Shown: in pieces, positions 29,566 to 38,095 of the stretch
How positions within the stretch are numbered: position 1 is the stretch's first letter
Layout: every line of letters begins with the position of its first letter
Assembly (NCBI GenBank): GCA_948607205.1
Contig: CAPERS010000002.1
Span: 62,001-126,000 of the forward strand
From: an uncultured Eubacteriales bacterium
Lineage (GTDB): Bacteria; Bacillota; Clostridia; Christensenellales; UBA1242
Length of the DNA stretch: 64,000 nucleotides
Reading direction: 5' to 3'
The notes under the pieces: generated by a model
The model's database searches: none
Told to the model about the DNA's origin: nothing
What the model saw: the letters and a program-made list of their open reading frames with translations, nothing else
Translations under genes and position numbers: made by a program

Positions 29566-29813
29566 CTTAAAAGTTCAAGCATCCTTTTAACATTTTGATA
29601 ATCGTTTTCACTGAGGTTTCCTTTTATTGCCTCTAGCATATTTTCAAGCGCACGATAGTCAAAAGTCCCATCCCTTTTCTGCTTTGCAACCTCTTCAAAA
29701 AGTTTTTGATTGATTTGGTCTTGTGGCAGGTCTTTATATTCATTGAACTTTGACATAACATCTTCTTTTGCCTCGAATTTGTTTTCGCTTTGAAAATTTG
29801 ATAACTTCGCCAT
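29562..29813 (-). CDS. Small helical protein coupled to the subtilase
   Basis: 83 mostly helical, charged residues with no Cys and no known motif. AGGAG precedes the ATG and its stop overlaps the protease start by 4 nt, so it is real. It could be a regulator or partner of the protease, but nothing in the sequence shows that. Confidence 0.75.
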   Translation of the reverse strand: MAKLSNFQSENKFEAKEDVMSKFNEYKDLPQDQINQKLFEEVAKQKRDGTFDYRALENMLEAIKGNLSENDYQNVKRMLELLR

Positions 29814-29892
29814 AATTTCACTCTCCTAAATTTAGTATATGCCTGTCAAATCAAACTTGCACACTATGGCAAAAAAAAGAATAAATATTATC

Positions 29893-30318
29893 ATGGAAAA
29901 CAATATCTTTAACATGCTTTCACTTTTATCAGGTCAGTTTGGAAATAATTCAAACAACAGTTTTTCGCAAGCGCAGAACTCAATATCCGGTCAAAGTGCA
30001 ACTCAAAATTATTCAAACAGGCAAACGACAAGTTTTCCTGAAGAAGCCTATTCAAACACCGAACAAACAGCCTCAACTCAAAGTAATAACAACCAAGACT
30101 TTTCAAGCGGAATGATTCCACTCCTTATGCAAATGATGGGCGGAAAAGGCGGAATGAGCAATTTGGCTGGGCTTGGGAATATGTCTGGGATGGGCAACCT
30201 TGGCGGTCTGGATTCAATCATGAAAAATGGAAATTTTGACATGTCGTCACTTTTCTCTTCGCAACCAAAAACCACAAAAAAAGAGGGCGTCGCCCCCAAA
30301 GATGATATTATATTATAA
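29893..30318 (+). CDS. Low-complexity Asn/Gln/Ser- and Gly/Met-rich protein
   Basis: About 141 residues from MENNIFNMLS. The middle is rich in N, Q, S and T, followed by a Gly-Met-rich run (MGGKGGMSN...GMGNLGGL) and a charged tail. In-frame ATGs at 29839 and 29866 are alternatives; none has a convincing RBS, so the start is uncertain. It diverges from the 83-residue gene. Function unknown; the composition resembles disordered coat- or condensate-type proteins. Confidence 0.6.
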   Translation: MENNIFNMLSLLSGQFGNNSNNSFSQAQNSISGQSATQNYSNRQTTSFPEEAYSNTEQTASTQSNNNQDFSSGMIPLLMQMMGGKGGMSNLAGLGNMSGMGNLGGLDSIMKNGNFDMSSLFSSQPKTTKKEGVAPKDDIIL

Positions 30319-30389
30319 CTCCTCTTTTGTAAATTTTTGTTAATTAAATTTATATACTTTTTTCATTAACTTTTTATATTCAAATTAAA

Positions 30390-31052
30390 TTAATTCAATG
30401 CAGTCAAATTGTCAGCGACCGAACCATTTTTGAAATAATAGTTTCTTTTGCATAATTTTTGAGCAATGCTTGCCTTTGTTGTTGCAATGATAAGTGTTGT
30501 TTTTTTGCTTTTAAGTTTTTTAATCATCTGGCAAACAACATCCATAGTTGCTTCATTGAGCCTGTCAAAAATGTTATCAACCATAAGAAGTTCAAGTTCC
30601 CCTCGCAAAGTTAAGCGAATGAAAGAAAGCACATATTTTTCTTCCAAGGAGAGTTCCTTGATTTTTCTGTCTTTGATTTTTTCGATTGCATATTCAATTA
30701 TGATTTCATTTATCTTGGTTTCAATTTCTGCGTCCTTATATCCCCAAGTTTTGAGAATGTATTTAAAGTTTTCATAAACTGTTTTTTTCTCAAAAAAGAC
30801 CGGTGTTGAAGGAACATAACCTGCGTTGATATCAGTGTGATAATCAAGTTTTTCAAGAGGAATATCTTTGATGTAAACTTCACCCTTAGTCATTTTTTCA
30901 AGTTTGGCAAAGATGCGCAAAAGGCTTGTTTTTCCGCTTTCATCTTCACCAACAAAAGCAACGCTTTCGCCATCTGCAATATCCATATTGACTTGATATA
31001 AAGCATAATACTCACGCGTAAACTTCAAAAACAAATTTTTGACCAAAATCAT
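30390..31052 (-). CDS. ABC-type ATP-binding protein with degenerate motifs
   Basis: 220 residues. Walker A is GEDESGKTS (good). The signature motif reads LSLEEKY rather than LSGGQ, and Walker B is LLMVDNIF with Asn where the catalytic Glu belongs. It would bind but may hydrolyse ATP poorly. No permease gene adjoins it. AGGTGG precedes the ATG. Confidence 0.85.
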   Translation of the reverse strand: MILVKNLFLKFTREYYALYQVNMDIADGESVAFVGEDESGKTSLLRIFAKLEKMTKGEVYIKDIPLEKLDYHTDINAGYVPSTPVFFEKKTVYENFKYILKTWGYKDAEIETKINEIIIEYAIEKIKDRKIKELSLEEKYVLSFIRLTLRGELELLMVDNIFDRLNEATMDVVCQMIKKLKSKKTTLIIATTKASIAQKLCKRNYYFKNGSVADNLTALN

Positions 31053-31102
31053 AAATAGCCACCTACTTTTATTTATCTTTATTCTATTTTACTATAAGAA
31101 GA

Positions 31103-31126
31103 AAAAAAATAAAAGCAATTTGCGCT
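31103..31126 (-). terminator. Terminator of the lipoprotein gene
   Basis: Minus strand: AAAAGC/GCTTTT short stem followed by ATTTTTTTT. Confidence 0.5.
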
Positions 31127-31127
31127 T

Positions 31128-31646
31128 TTATTCTTCTTTATTTATAACTTTTTGAATTTTAAGTTTAAATTCATCTGAAATATCTTCACTTCCGACCAAA
31201 ACGTCACCTGTTTTTTGAGAATTTTCTTCCACATCACCTGCGACAACACGCAAAGTCAGTTCAATAGGCTTTTCGCTGTTGAAAAAATATGTTTTTGTGA
31301 CAGCATCCTTAAACGGCATAAATTTTTCTGTGTTCGGCTTATCTTGAGCGATGGCAATAAGGCTTGTAAGAGAATACCAATCATCTTTTTTATATAAATT
31401 CAAAGTCATCTTTTCGTCATTTTCTTCCCAAAAAACAAGTTGGCATTCTTCATTTGCTTTCACCTGAACATCAACAAACTTTTCTTTTACTCTTTCGTCT
31501 TCCATAAACGACACTGAAACGCCATAATTTTCACTGCCTGCAGAGGTTATTTCTCGAATGGTGGCACAACGAAGATTGGTTGAATTTTCACATCCCATCA
31601 TAAAAACGGCAACAAAACAAAAAATAGGCAAAATTAACTTTTTCAT
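31128..31646 (-). CDS. Lipoprotein of unknown function
   Basis: A type II signal peptide ends at a lipobox of the form FMMGC (Cys 19). The 172-residue mature part is beta-rich, with no recognised domain. AAGGAG precedes the ATG. Predicted to be lipid-anchored on the outer membrane face. Monocistronic. Confidence 0.8.
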   Translation of the reverse strand: MKKLILPIFCFVAVFMMGCENSTNLRCATIREITSAGSENYGVSVSFMEDERVKEKFVDVQVKANEECQLVFWEENDEKMTLNLYKKDDWYSLTSLIAIAQDKPNTEKFMPFKDAVTKTYFFNSEKPIELTLRVVAGDVEENSQKTGDVLVGSEDISDEFKLKIQKVINKEE

Positions 31647-31719
31647 AACTGAATAACTCCTTATAAGCCAATTTTACCCAAATAAAAATAGTTTAAACTT
31701 TGAACTTTTGTTTTTTCTT

Positions 31720-31738
31720 CTAAAAAGTGACTTGGTCA
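31720..31738 (-). terminator. Short terminator after yraN
   Basis: GTGAC/GTCAC stem followed on the minus strand by TTTTT, adjoining the yraN TAG stop. Confidence 0.5.
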
Positions 31739-32086
31739 CTAGAAAGCATTTTCAAGATGATTTATTTCATCACCAATCACTTCAACAACGTCAAATCTGA
31801 CAGACACACGGTCATATAGTTTTCTTTCAATTAAATATAATTCTGCAACTCGACGAATTTTATATTGCTTGCGCGAATCAACGGCTTCGCAAGGCAATCC
31901 AAACTCTTTTGTTTCGCGTGCTTTCACTTCGATAAAAACCAAGTCTTCGCCGTCTAAAGCAATAACATCAATCTCGCCAACTTTATTTTTATAGTTTGTT
32001 TCAATAATTTTATATTTTTTCTTTTTCAAAAAGGAAACTGCTTTGCTTTCACCGGCAAAACCTTTGGCTCTGTTAAGATATTTCAT
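31739..32086 (-). CDS. yraN: YraN family (UPF0102) endonuclease-like protein
   Basis: 115 residues with the UPF0102 pattern GEIDVIALDGEDLVFIEVKAR, a restriction-endonuclease-like core (D...ExK). It stands at the distal end of the rbgA operon, as in other Bacillota, although rnhB, often between them, is absent. Stop is TAG. Biological role unclear. Confidence 0.9.
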   Translation of the reverse strand: MKYLNRAKGFAGESKAVSFLKKKKYKIIETNYKNKVGEIDVIALDGEDLVFIEVKARETKEFGLPCEAVDSRKQYKIRRVAELYLIERKLYDRVSVRFDVVEVIGDEINHLENAF

Positions 32087-32098
32087 TTTTAAAACCTT

Positions 32099-32911
32099 TT
32101 AATCAAGCGTTATTTTGCCTATTCTTCCTTTGCGGAAATCATCAATAACTGCTTGCGCTGTGCGTTCATAATCAACCTCGCTTCCGTGAGTTAAATAGCC
32201 CCTTCTTTTTGCTATATCTTCAAGGTTGCAACAAAGCGGATAGCGTTTTTCAACAAGTTCTGGATAGAGTATTTTAAGCATTTCAACAAGCGCTTCTGCA
32301 AGTTCAACTTGGTCGACGATGACGTCCTTAATACTTCCAATAAAAGCAAGTTTAAGGGCTATTTGTTGGTCGACAAGATTTGGATAAAGTGTTCCCGGAG
32401 TGTCACAAATTTCGATATTATCACCAAGATTCAGCCACAAATTTTGCTTTGTGACACCCGGTTTATCGCCAGTGACAGCCTTAGCTTTTCCGCAAAGGTT
32501 GTTTATGAGAGTGCTTTTGCCAGAATTTGGAACGCCAACAACAAGCGCTCTGATTGTGGTTTTGACACCCTTGGCAAGATATTTTTGAATTTTTGCGTTC
32601 GCAAGAACTTTAATTTTTTGCCTTATTATTTTGCCTGCACCTGACATCGTGCTGTTAAGGCAGACATAATCACAACCTTCACTTTTGAAGTTTTTGGCAA
32701 TAGCGTTAACTTTTGCCTCATCAGCAAGGTCGGTTTTGTTGAAAACATAGAGAATGGGCTTATTTTCTGAAAGTTTTGATAAACTTGGATTGACAGAAGA
32801 TATCGGTGCTCGGCAGTCAAGAACATATATGACCACATCGATAATTTTCAGCATTTTTTTCATTTCGTTCAAGGCCTTTGACATATGCCCCGGGAACCAA
32901 TTTATCTTCAC
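32099..32911 (-). CDS. rbgA: Ribosome biogenesis GTPase RbgA (YlqF)
   Basis: 270 residues. Circularly permuted GTPase order: NKTD (G4) near 58, then GVPNSGKST (G1), then DTPG (G3). N-terminal WFPGHMSKA is diagnostic. It assists late assembly of the 50S subunit. It starts with GTG 4 nt after AGGAGA. The C-terminal domain carries the RNA-binding region. Confidence 0.95.
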   Translation of the reverse strand: MKINWFPGHMSKALNEMKKMLKIIDVVIYVLDCRAPISSVNPSLSKLSENKPILYVFNKTDLADEAKVNAIAKNFKSEGCDYVCLNSTMSGAGKIIRQKIKVLANAKIQKYLAKGVKTTIRALVVGVPNSGKSTLINNLCGKAKAVTGDKPGVTKQNLWLNLGDNIEICDTPGTLYPNLVDQQIALKLAFIGSIKDVIVDQVELAEALVEMLKILYPELVEKRYPLCCNLEDIAKRRGYLTHGSEVDYERTAQAVIDDFRKGRIGKITLD

Positions 32912-32983
32912 TATATCTCCTATTTAGTGCATATTGCACTATTTTAAAATTAATTTTTGGGTTTAACTATCAAAATTTTACTT

Positions 32984-33640
32984 TTAATTTAGATTCTTCT
33001 TGGAAAGATTTTCCATGATTTTGAATGTCACACTTGCAACTTTCTCACTTGCAATGCGAAAATTCTTTTCAAATTCTTCCATATTTCCACTATCTGAAAC
33101 TGATTTTAAAAGCAGGCAAGGAATATAATTCTTTTGGCAGGTGTAAACAACAGCGACGCCTTCCATATCACAAATATTCGCGCCAAAATTTTTTATCAAT
33201 TTCTTTTTTAGCCCTTCACTTTCAACGAAAGAATTTCCTGTTACAAGATTTCCCACTTTGAGTTTTTTATCAAGCGAGAGTGCAAAATTTTTAAGTTTTT
33301 CATCACAAACATAAGTGCTTGGCTCAATGATATCCGATTTAATATCCCAAAAAGTTGCTTTATCCACAACAAAAGTGTCGCAAACTTTATTTTTTTCATC
33401 AAGCGAGCCACATGTTCCGCTGTTAATTATCACATCAGGCTTGAAAAAATCAAGCATTTTTTGAAGATAAATGCCTGCATTGATTTCGCAAGGCCCTGAT
33501 TTGCAAAGGACGATTGTATGGTTTTTAAACTTGGCTTTATAAAAGGTCATTTCGCCAAAAGTCAATGTCTTAATTTTATCGAAATATTTCAAATGGGCAT
33601 TGATTTCTTCACCGCATGCAATCAAGAGTCCTATTTTCAT
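32984..33640 (-). CDS. 5'-methylthioadenosine/S-adenosylhomocysteine nucleosidase family protein
   Basis: 218 residues of the nucleoside phosphorylase/MTAN fold: NSGTCGSL, and CDMEGVAVVYTC, where the Met-Glu pair binds ribose. Asp in VSDSG is the catalytic acid. It cleaves adenine from MTA/SAH (family knowledge). AAGGAG precedes the ATG. It lies between trmD and rbgA, where rplS normally sits. Confidence 0.85.
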   Translation of the reverse strand: MKIGLLIACGEEINAHLKYFDKIKTLTFGEMTFYKAKFKNHTIVLCKSGPCEINAGIYLQKMLDFFKPDVIINSGTCGSLDEKNKVCDTFVVDKATFWDIKSDIIEPSTYVCDEKLKNFALSLDKKLKVGNLVTGNSFVESEGLKKKLIKNFGANICDMEGVAVVYTCQKNYIPCLLLKSVSDSGNMEEFEKNFRIASEKVASVTFKIMENLSKKNLN

Positions 33641-33656
33641 GTTTTTCTCCTTAGGT

Positions 33657-34325
33657 TCAATTCTTTTTTAACAGGTCAGGTCTTTTTTCATGTGTTTTTT
33701 TGAGCGCCTGTTCCTTTCTCCACTTTGCAATTTCTTGATGATTGCCAGAAAGCAAAACTTCAGGAACAGATAGACCTTCAAAGACCTGTGGACGTGTGTA
33801 TTGAGGATATTCAAGAGTGTCGCAAGCAAAACTCTCTTCGTCTAAACTTTCTGCCGTGATAACGCCATCAATGAACCTTGCAAGGCAATCAATGATAACC
33901 ATAGTTGGAAGTTCACCGCCTGTGACGACATAGTCACCAATGGAAATTTCCATTGGCTTTATAAGTTCATTCATTCTTGCATCAACGCCTTCATAGTGAC
34001 CACAGATGAACACAAGATGTTCTTTTTTTGAAAGTTCTTTGGCAAGATTTGGAGAAAGCGTTTGACCTGATGGGCTTGCGAAAATTGGAAAACTTTTCTC
34101 ATTTGCCACGCTTTTGTAAGCGTCATAAATAGGCTGAACTGACATCAGCATTCCAGCACCACCACCGAAGGTATAGTCATCGCATTTTTTATGCTTATCT
34201 TTTGAAAAGTCACGAATGTTGATAACATTGATTTGCAATATGCCACTTTCTTGCGCACGTTTCAAGATGCTTTCGTTAAGAGGGGCAAAACTTTCTGGGA
34301 AGAGCGTTAAAATATCAATTTTCAT
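33657..34325 (-). CDS. trmD: tRNA (guanine-37 N1)-methyltransferase TrmD
   Basis: 222 residues with the trefoil-knot SAM motif ISIGDYVVTGGELPTMV and the N-terminal MKIDILTLFPESF. It prevents frameshifting by methylating G37 of some tRNAs. Its ATG overlaps the rimM stop by 4 nt. The C-terminus is about 20 residues shorter than in many homologues. Confidence 0.96.
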   Translation of the reverse strand: MKIDILTLFPESFAPLNESILKRAQESGILQINVINIRDFSKDKHKKCDDYTFGGGAGMLMSVQPIYDAYKSVANEKSFPIFASPSGQTLSPNLAKELSKKEHLVFICGHYEGVDARMNELIKPMEISIGDYVVTGGELPTMVIIDCLARFIDGVITAESLDEESFACDTLEYPQYTRPQVFEGLSVPEVLLSGNHQEIAKWRKEQALKKTHEKRPDLLKKN

Positions 34326-34807
34326 ACGCTGACCTCTTCGAAAATTTTGCGATTAACCTTGAAGGTGTCGCCGTCTTTTATAAGCAGTCCGTCAACGAAA
34401 GGCGTTTGAACAGTGCGACCATTTTTTTCGATTATCAAATTGAAGGTCGCACCATAGTTTTCAACATCAACTATCTGTCCAACTTTTTCTCCATCGGTAT
34501 CAAACAGCAACATTCCAATAAGGTCATCGACCAAGATTTCATCATCCTGAAGGTTTTCTTCAAGCATTTCTTTTTCAAGATAGAGTTTTTTGTTTCTCAA
34601 ATTCTCCGCCGAATTTCTGTCATTCACTTCAGAAAATTTTATATACAAAAAACCTTGCCTAAGGGAAATCTTCTCAATTTTGAAATCTTTGCCTTCGACA
34701 TTTATTTTTTTTAAATTTTCAAAAACAGCAAGGACATTTGTCAAAGGTTTAGCCTTAACTTCGCCTTTTATGCCTTGCGGTTTTAAAATTTCTGCAACAT
34801 CAATCAT
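34322..34807 (-). CDS. rimM: Ribosome maturation factor RimM
   Basis: 161 residues. The N-terminal barrel has LKPQGIKGEVKAKPLTN and the C-terminal PRC-barrel has LVDDLIGMLLF...DVENYGATFNLIIE...TPFVDGLL. It assists 30S head assembly. Its ATG overlaps the khpA stop by one base (TAATG). Confidence 0.95.
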   Translation of the reverse strand: MIDVAEILKPQGIKGEVKAKPLTNVLAVFENLKKINVEGKDFKIEKISLRQGFLYIKFSEVNDRNSAENLRNKKLYLEKEMLEENLQDDEILVDDLIGMLLFDTDGEKVGQIVDVENYGATFNLIIEKNGRTVQTPFVDGLLIKDGDTFKVNRKIFEEVSV

Positions 34808-35037
34808 TATTCACCAAATTTAACAAAAACTTTTTTATCTTCCTTTGCAGAAAGAGATTTAACGATAGTGCGAATGCTTGAAGCAATTTTTCCGCCCTTG
34901 CCGATAATTCTGCCCATGTCATCTGGATTGACCATAACATGAATGACTTTTTCGTTTTCGTCCTCGGTTATTGACACTTGAACATTGTCAGAGTCAATCA
35001 CAAGGCTCTTAACAATATATTCTACAAGTTTTTCCAT
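34807..35037 (-). CDS. khpA: KH-domain RNA-binding protein KhpA
   Basis: 76 residues, a single KH domain with the GRIIGKGGKIASSIRTIVK loop. It sits between rpsP and rimM as in most Bacillota. It is the partner of KhpB in cell elongation and RNA control in streptococci. Confidence 0.94.
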   Translation of the reverse strand: MEKLVEYIVKSLVIDSDNVQVSITEDENEKVIHVMVNPDDMGRIIGKGGKIASSIRTIVKSLSAKEDKKVFVKFGE

Positions 35038-35048
35038 AAAAAATCTCC

Positions 35049-35297
35049 TTATTTATTGATGATTCCGCTCTTTACAAGAAGTTGCTTTGCTGTTTCAGTT
35101 GGTTGAGCGCCATTTTTAAGCCACTTGTTTGCTTTTTCTGCGTCAATTTTGATTTCTGCAGGGTCAGTAAGTGGATTGTAAGTTCCAATGATATCGATGA
35201 ATTTGCCATCTCTTGGAGCTCTTGAATCAGCAACTATAACTCTATAAAATGGAGCTTTTTTATCTCCAAGTCTTGTAAGTCTGATTTTAACTGCCAT
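35049..35297 (-). CDS. rpsP: 30S ribosomal protein S16
   Basis: 82 residues with the S16 hallmark [37 protein letters not shown] precedes the ATG. It heads the translated rpsP-khpA-rimM-trmD block downstream of the palindrome-rich gap after ffh. Confidence 0.97.
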   Translation of the reverse strand: MAVKIRLTRLGDKKAPFYRVIVADSRAPRDGKFIDIIGTYNPLTDPAEIKIDAEKANKWLKNGAQPTETAKQLLVKSGIINK

Positions 35298-35349
35298 TGT
35301 TTTCCTCCTTTATAAATTTAATATCTTTAACTCGGAAGACCTTGATTTC

Positions 35350-35519
35350 AAGTTCCTTCGAAGGATATTACGCTTGTAATATTTTGTTGTTTTAATTTGT
35401 TTTGTTTAGTTTGTGCCTAAGGCACGACACATGATGCACATAGAAAGCGCATAATGCGCACTGCTTAAAGCAATACCTAAGGAACGGTGCATAATGCATC
35501 TAGTAAGTGCCTAAGGCAC
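35350..35519. repeat. Cluster of short palindromes between ffh and rpsP
   Basis: The 222-bp gap holds a run of tiny hairpins: CCTTCGAAGG, ATATTACGCTTGTAATAT, GTGCCTAAGGCAC (35413-35425), GCGCATAATGCGC (35447-35459), TGCATAATGCA (35488-35498), and a second exact GTGCCTAAGGCAC (35507-35519) touching the ffh stop. Four of them share a TAA-type centre. I see no gene here. Confidence 0.75.
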
Positions 35520-36833
35520 CTAGAAGAGTCCGCGAAGACCTCTGCCATTCTTCATTTGTTTCATCATATCTTTGGTCTGCTCAAACTGTTTGAGAAGTTG
35601 ATTGACCTGCTGAACGCTCGTTCCACTGCCGTTTGCAATGCGTTGACGACGACTTGCTTTGATGATTTCTGGGCTACGTCTTTCTTGTGGCGTCATTGAC
35701 TGAATAATTGCCTTGTTCACCGCAAGTTGATTTTCGTCAATAGTAAGATTTTTAATCTTGCCGGACATTCCCGGAATCATGCCTAAGATATCCTTAATCG
35801 AACCCATTTTTTTGAGACTTTCAACCTGAGTGAGATAGTCGTCAAAGGTGAAAGAATTTTCTCTAAACTTTTTCTCGATCGCCTTCGCTTCTTCTTCACT
35901 GACAGCCTCTTGCGCCTTTTCGATAAGCGACAGCACATCGCCCATTCCTAAAATACGGCTTGCAATGCGGTCTGGATAGAAAGGCTCTAAGTCACCAATC
36001 TTTTCGCCCACACCGGTGAACTTGATTGGTTTGCCAGTGATTGCTTTGATTGAGAGTGCCGAACCACCACGAGTGTCACCATCAAGTTTTGTGAGCACAA
36101 CGCCAGTGATGTCGAGGTCACGATTGAAACTTTCAGCAACAGTGACAGCGTCCTGACCTGTCATAGAGTCAACAACAAGCAAGATTTCAGTTGGCTTAAC
36201 TTCACGCTTGATATCTTGAAGTTCCATCATAAGTTCTTCGTTAATGTGAAGTCTGCCTGCTGTATCGATGATAACAGTGTCAAGCCCTTGCTTTTTGGCA
36301 TGGTCGATTGCCTGCTTTGCTGTTTTGACAGGATTTTGAGTTCCTCTTTCAAAAACTTCAACACCTGCTTGCTTGCCCACAACTTGAAGTTGGTTGATTG
36401 CCGCTGGCCTATAAATATCACAGGCAACAAGAAGTGGACGCTTGCCAGATTTCTTCAAGTGCGCGCCAAGTTTGGCACACATTGTGGTTTTTCCTGCACC
36501 TTGAAGACCGCACATCATAATGATTGTCGGTGGTGCTGATGAAATCGTCAATTTTTGATTTTGCGAAGACATAAGTTCTGTCAGTTCATCGCGCACGATT
36601 TTAATAACCTGTTGTGCTGGCGTTAAACTTTTCAAAACTTCATCGCCGACAGCCTTTTCTGAAACTTTTTTGACAAAGTCTTTTGCGACCATATAATTTA
36701 CGTCGGCTTCAAGCAGAGCAATTCGGACTTCGCGCATTGCCTCTTTGATTTCAAGTTCGGTCAGTCTTCCACGCTTTGTAAGTTTTGAAAAGATGTGATT
36801 GAACTTATCAGATAATGATGAAAAAAGTGCCAC
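35520..36833 (-). CDS. ffh: Signal recognition particle GTPase Ffh
   Basis: 437 residues: N domain, G domain (GLQGAGKTT; DTAGRL; TKLDGD) and the methionine-containing M domain at the end. It binds 4.5S RNA and signal peptides. It starts with GTG after GGAG and ends with TAG. It directly follows ylxM (2-nt gap). Confidence 0.97.
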   Translation of the reverse strand: MALFSSLSDKFNHIFSKLTKRGRLTELEIKEAMREVRIALLEADVNYMVAKDFVKKVSEKAVGDEVLKSLTPAQQVIKIVRDELTELMSSQNQKLTISSAPPTIIMMCGLQGAGKTTMCAKLGAHLKKSGKRPLLVACDIYRPAAINQLQVVGKQAGVEVFERGTQNPVKTAKQAIDHAKKQGLDTVIIDTAGRLHINEELMMELQDIKREVKPTEILLVVDSMTGQDAVTVAESFNRDLDITGVVLTKLDGDTRGGSALSIKAITGKPIKFTGVGEKIGDLEPFYPDRIASRILGMGDVLSLIEKAQEAVSEEEAKAIEKKFRENSFTFDDYLTQVESLKKMGSIKDILGMIPGMSGKIKNLTIDENQLAVNKAIIQSMTPQERRSPEIIKASRRQRIANGSGTSVQQVNQLLKQFEQTKDMMKQMKNGRGLRGLF

Positions 36834-36835
36834 TT

Positions 36836-37114
36836 TTAGTTCTCCTTTTGGCGCCTAAGTGCCTCTATCTCATTTGTTAAAGCTTCGACTTTTTCGACAA
36901 AGTGCAATCTGCCTTCAAGTTCTTCAAGTTTTTTTATTGCCTTTTTCAAACTATCTTTAACGGCTTGACGAGAAATATTTTTATTCTCTGCAATCTCACT
37001 TCCTGTGAGGTCATAATAGAGATATTCACCAAGCACGTCTTGTTGCGACTGGCTTAATATTGCCCCATAAGCATCAAAAAGTTTGCCAAGTTTAATATTT
37101 TTCTCAATTTCCAT
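36836..37114 (-). CDS. ylxM: YlxM family protein (sigma-70 region 4-like HTH)
   Basis: 92 residues with an HTH of the form GSEIAENKNISRQAVKDSLKKA, followed by a coiled coil. It is always found upstream of ffh in Bacillota and is thought to modulate the SRP pathway. I place the operon start here. Confidence 0.93.
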   Translation of the reverse strand: MEIEKNIKLGKLFDAYGAILSQSQQDVLGEYLYYDLTGSEIAENKNISRQAVKDSLKKAIKKLEELEGRLHFVEKVEALTNEIEALRRQKEN

Positions 37115-37211
37115 TTTGCACTTTTGTAAAGCAATTTCGCTTTACATTGTCATTCTAACACATTTATACAAAAATTGCAAGCAAATTTTCAAAAAAATTT
37201 TAATTAAATTA

Positions 37212-37239
37212 TTGACATAAAAATATTTTGTGATATAAT
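37212..37239 (+). promoter_or_regulatory. Promoter of the small-protein pair
   Basis: Perfect TTGACA (37212-37217), 16-nt spacer, perfect TATAAT (37234-37239). Confidence 0.8.
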
Positions 37240-37268
37240 GGCAATGTCAAAAGTTTAAGGAGAAAAAT

Positions 37269-37448
37269 ATGGAAGACGGAATAATAAAAAACGAGCACAA
37301 AATCAAGATTGAAGAAACACTTGACAGAGATGGAAAACCTGTGATAAGACAAAGTTTTTGCTCTTTTCACAAAAAGATAACCATGCAAGAAGCAAACGAT
37401 TTGGTTGCCAAGTTGACAGCACAAATGGAAGAAAATCAATCCAGATAA
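37269..37448 (+). CDS. Small hypothetical protein (59 residues)
   Basis: ATG 7 nt after AAGGAG and downstream of a consensus promoter. The sequence is charged and helical, with one Cys and His (SFCSFHKK) in the middle. No family recognised. It is followed by another small gene 33 nt on, so the two form a mini-operon. Confidence 0.75.
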   Translation: MEDGIIKNEHKIKIEETLDRDGKPVIRQSFCSFHKKITMQEANDLVAKLTAQMEENQSR

Positions 37449-37481
37449 ATTCATCTGGTTATTTTTCTTTAAGGAGAAAAA

Positions 37482-37715
37482 ATGTCGAAATTTAGCAAAA
37501 TGAGTATTGTAAAAAAGAATTCAGCAAAAGCCAAAAAGCAAGCACCGGTCAAGCCAAAACTCAACCTCTCTTTTGAGAAAGAAAATTGTGATGACGGACT
37601 CACTTGCTCTTGTTGTGTGAAGATAAACATGTTTGAGCCTGACTTTGAAGAAAAGTGGCAAAAATTTGTGGAAGAATCAACTGATATAACAAAAGATGAC
37701 GAAATTATAAAATAA
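37482..37715 (+). CDS. Small hypothetical protein with Cys cluster (77 residues)
   Basis: AAGGAG before the ATG. A basic, Lys/Ala/Pro-rich N-terminal third is followed by LTCSCCVKIN with three Cys within four residues and an acidic end. It may bind a metal. No family recognised. Confidence 0.75.
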   Translation: MSKFSKMSIVKKNSAKAKKQAPVKPKLNLSFEKENCDDGLTCSCCVKINMFEPDFEEKWQKFVEESTDITKDDEIIK

Positions 37716-37723
37716 AACATTTA

Positions 37724-37753
37724 AAAAAAGCACTTTTATTCAAAGTGCTTTTA
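37724..37753. terminator. Bidirectional terminator
   Basis: AAAGCACTTT/AAAGTGCTTT stem flanked by A and T runs, between convergent small genes. Confidence 0.85.
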
Positions 37754-37756
37754 ATT

Positions 37757-37990
37757 TTAATATCTTTCTAAAAAATTCATTATCTCTTCAAATTTTTCAT
37801 CAATTTGCTTGTTCACAATATGAAAAGTTTCTGCCGATTGTTTCAAGTTTTTGCCAACATTTTCAACATTTTTGCAACAATTATAAATTGATGAGATTTG
37901 CTTTGAATAACCTTCAAAATTCTCATTTTTATTGTTTGTCTTTTTTCGCTTTGCTCGCCACTTTTTCATCCACTTATTAAAAAAAGTCAT
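37757..37990 (-). CDS. Small hypothetical basic/coiled-coil protein
   Basis: 77 residues: a very basic start (KKWRAKRKK) and a helical remainder suited to a coiled coil, with one Cys. AGGAG precedes the ATG. No family recognised. Confidence 0.6.
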   Translation of the reverse strand: MTFFNKWMKKWRAKRKKTNNKNENFEGYSKQISSIYNCCKNVENVGKNLKQSAETFHIVNKQIDEKFEEIMNFLERY

Positions 37991-38095
37991 TTCACTTAAC
38001 TCCTTTATATATAAATATTATATCATACCTATTTTAATTTGTCAAGACTGATTTATTATCATAAGTCTTCAGTTTTATTAACAAGAAAATCTTAT

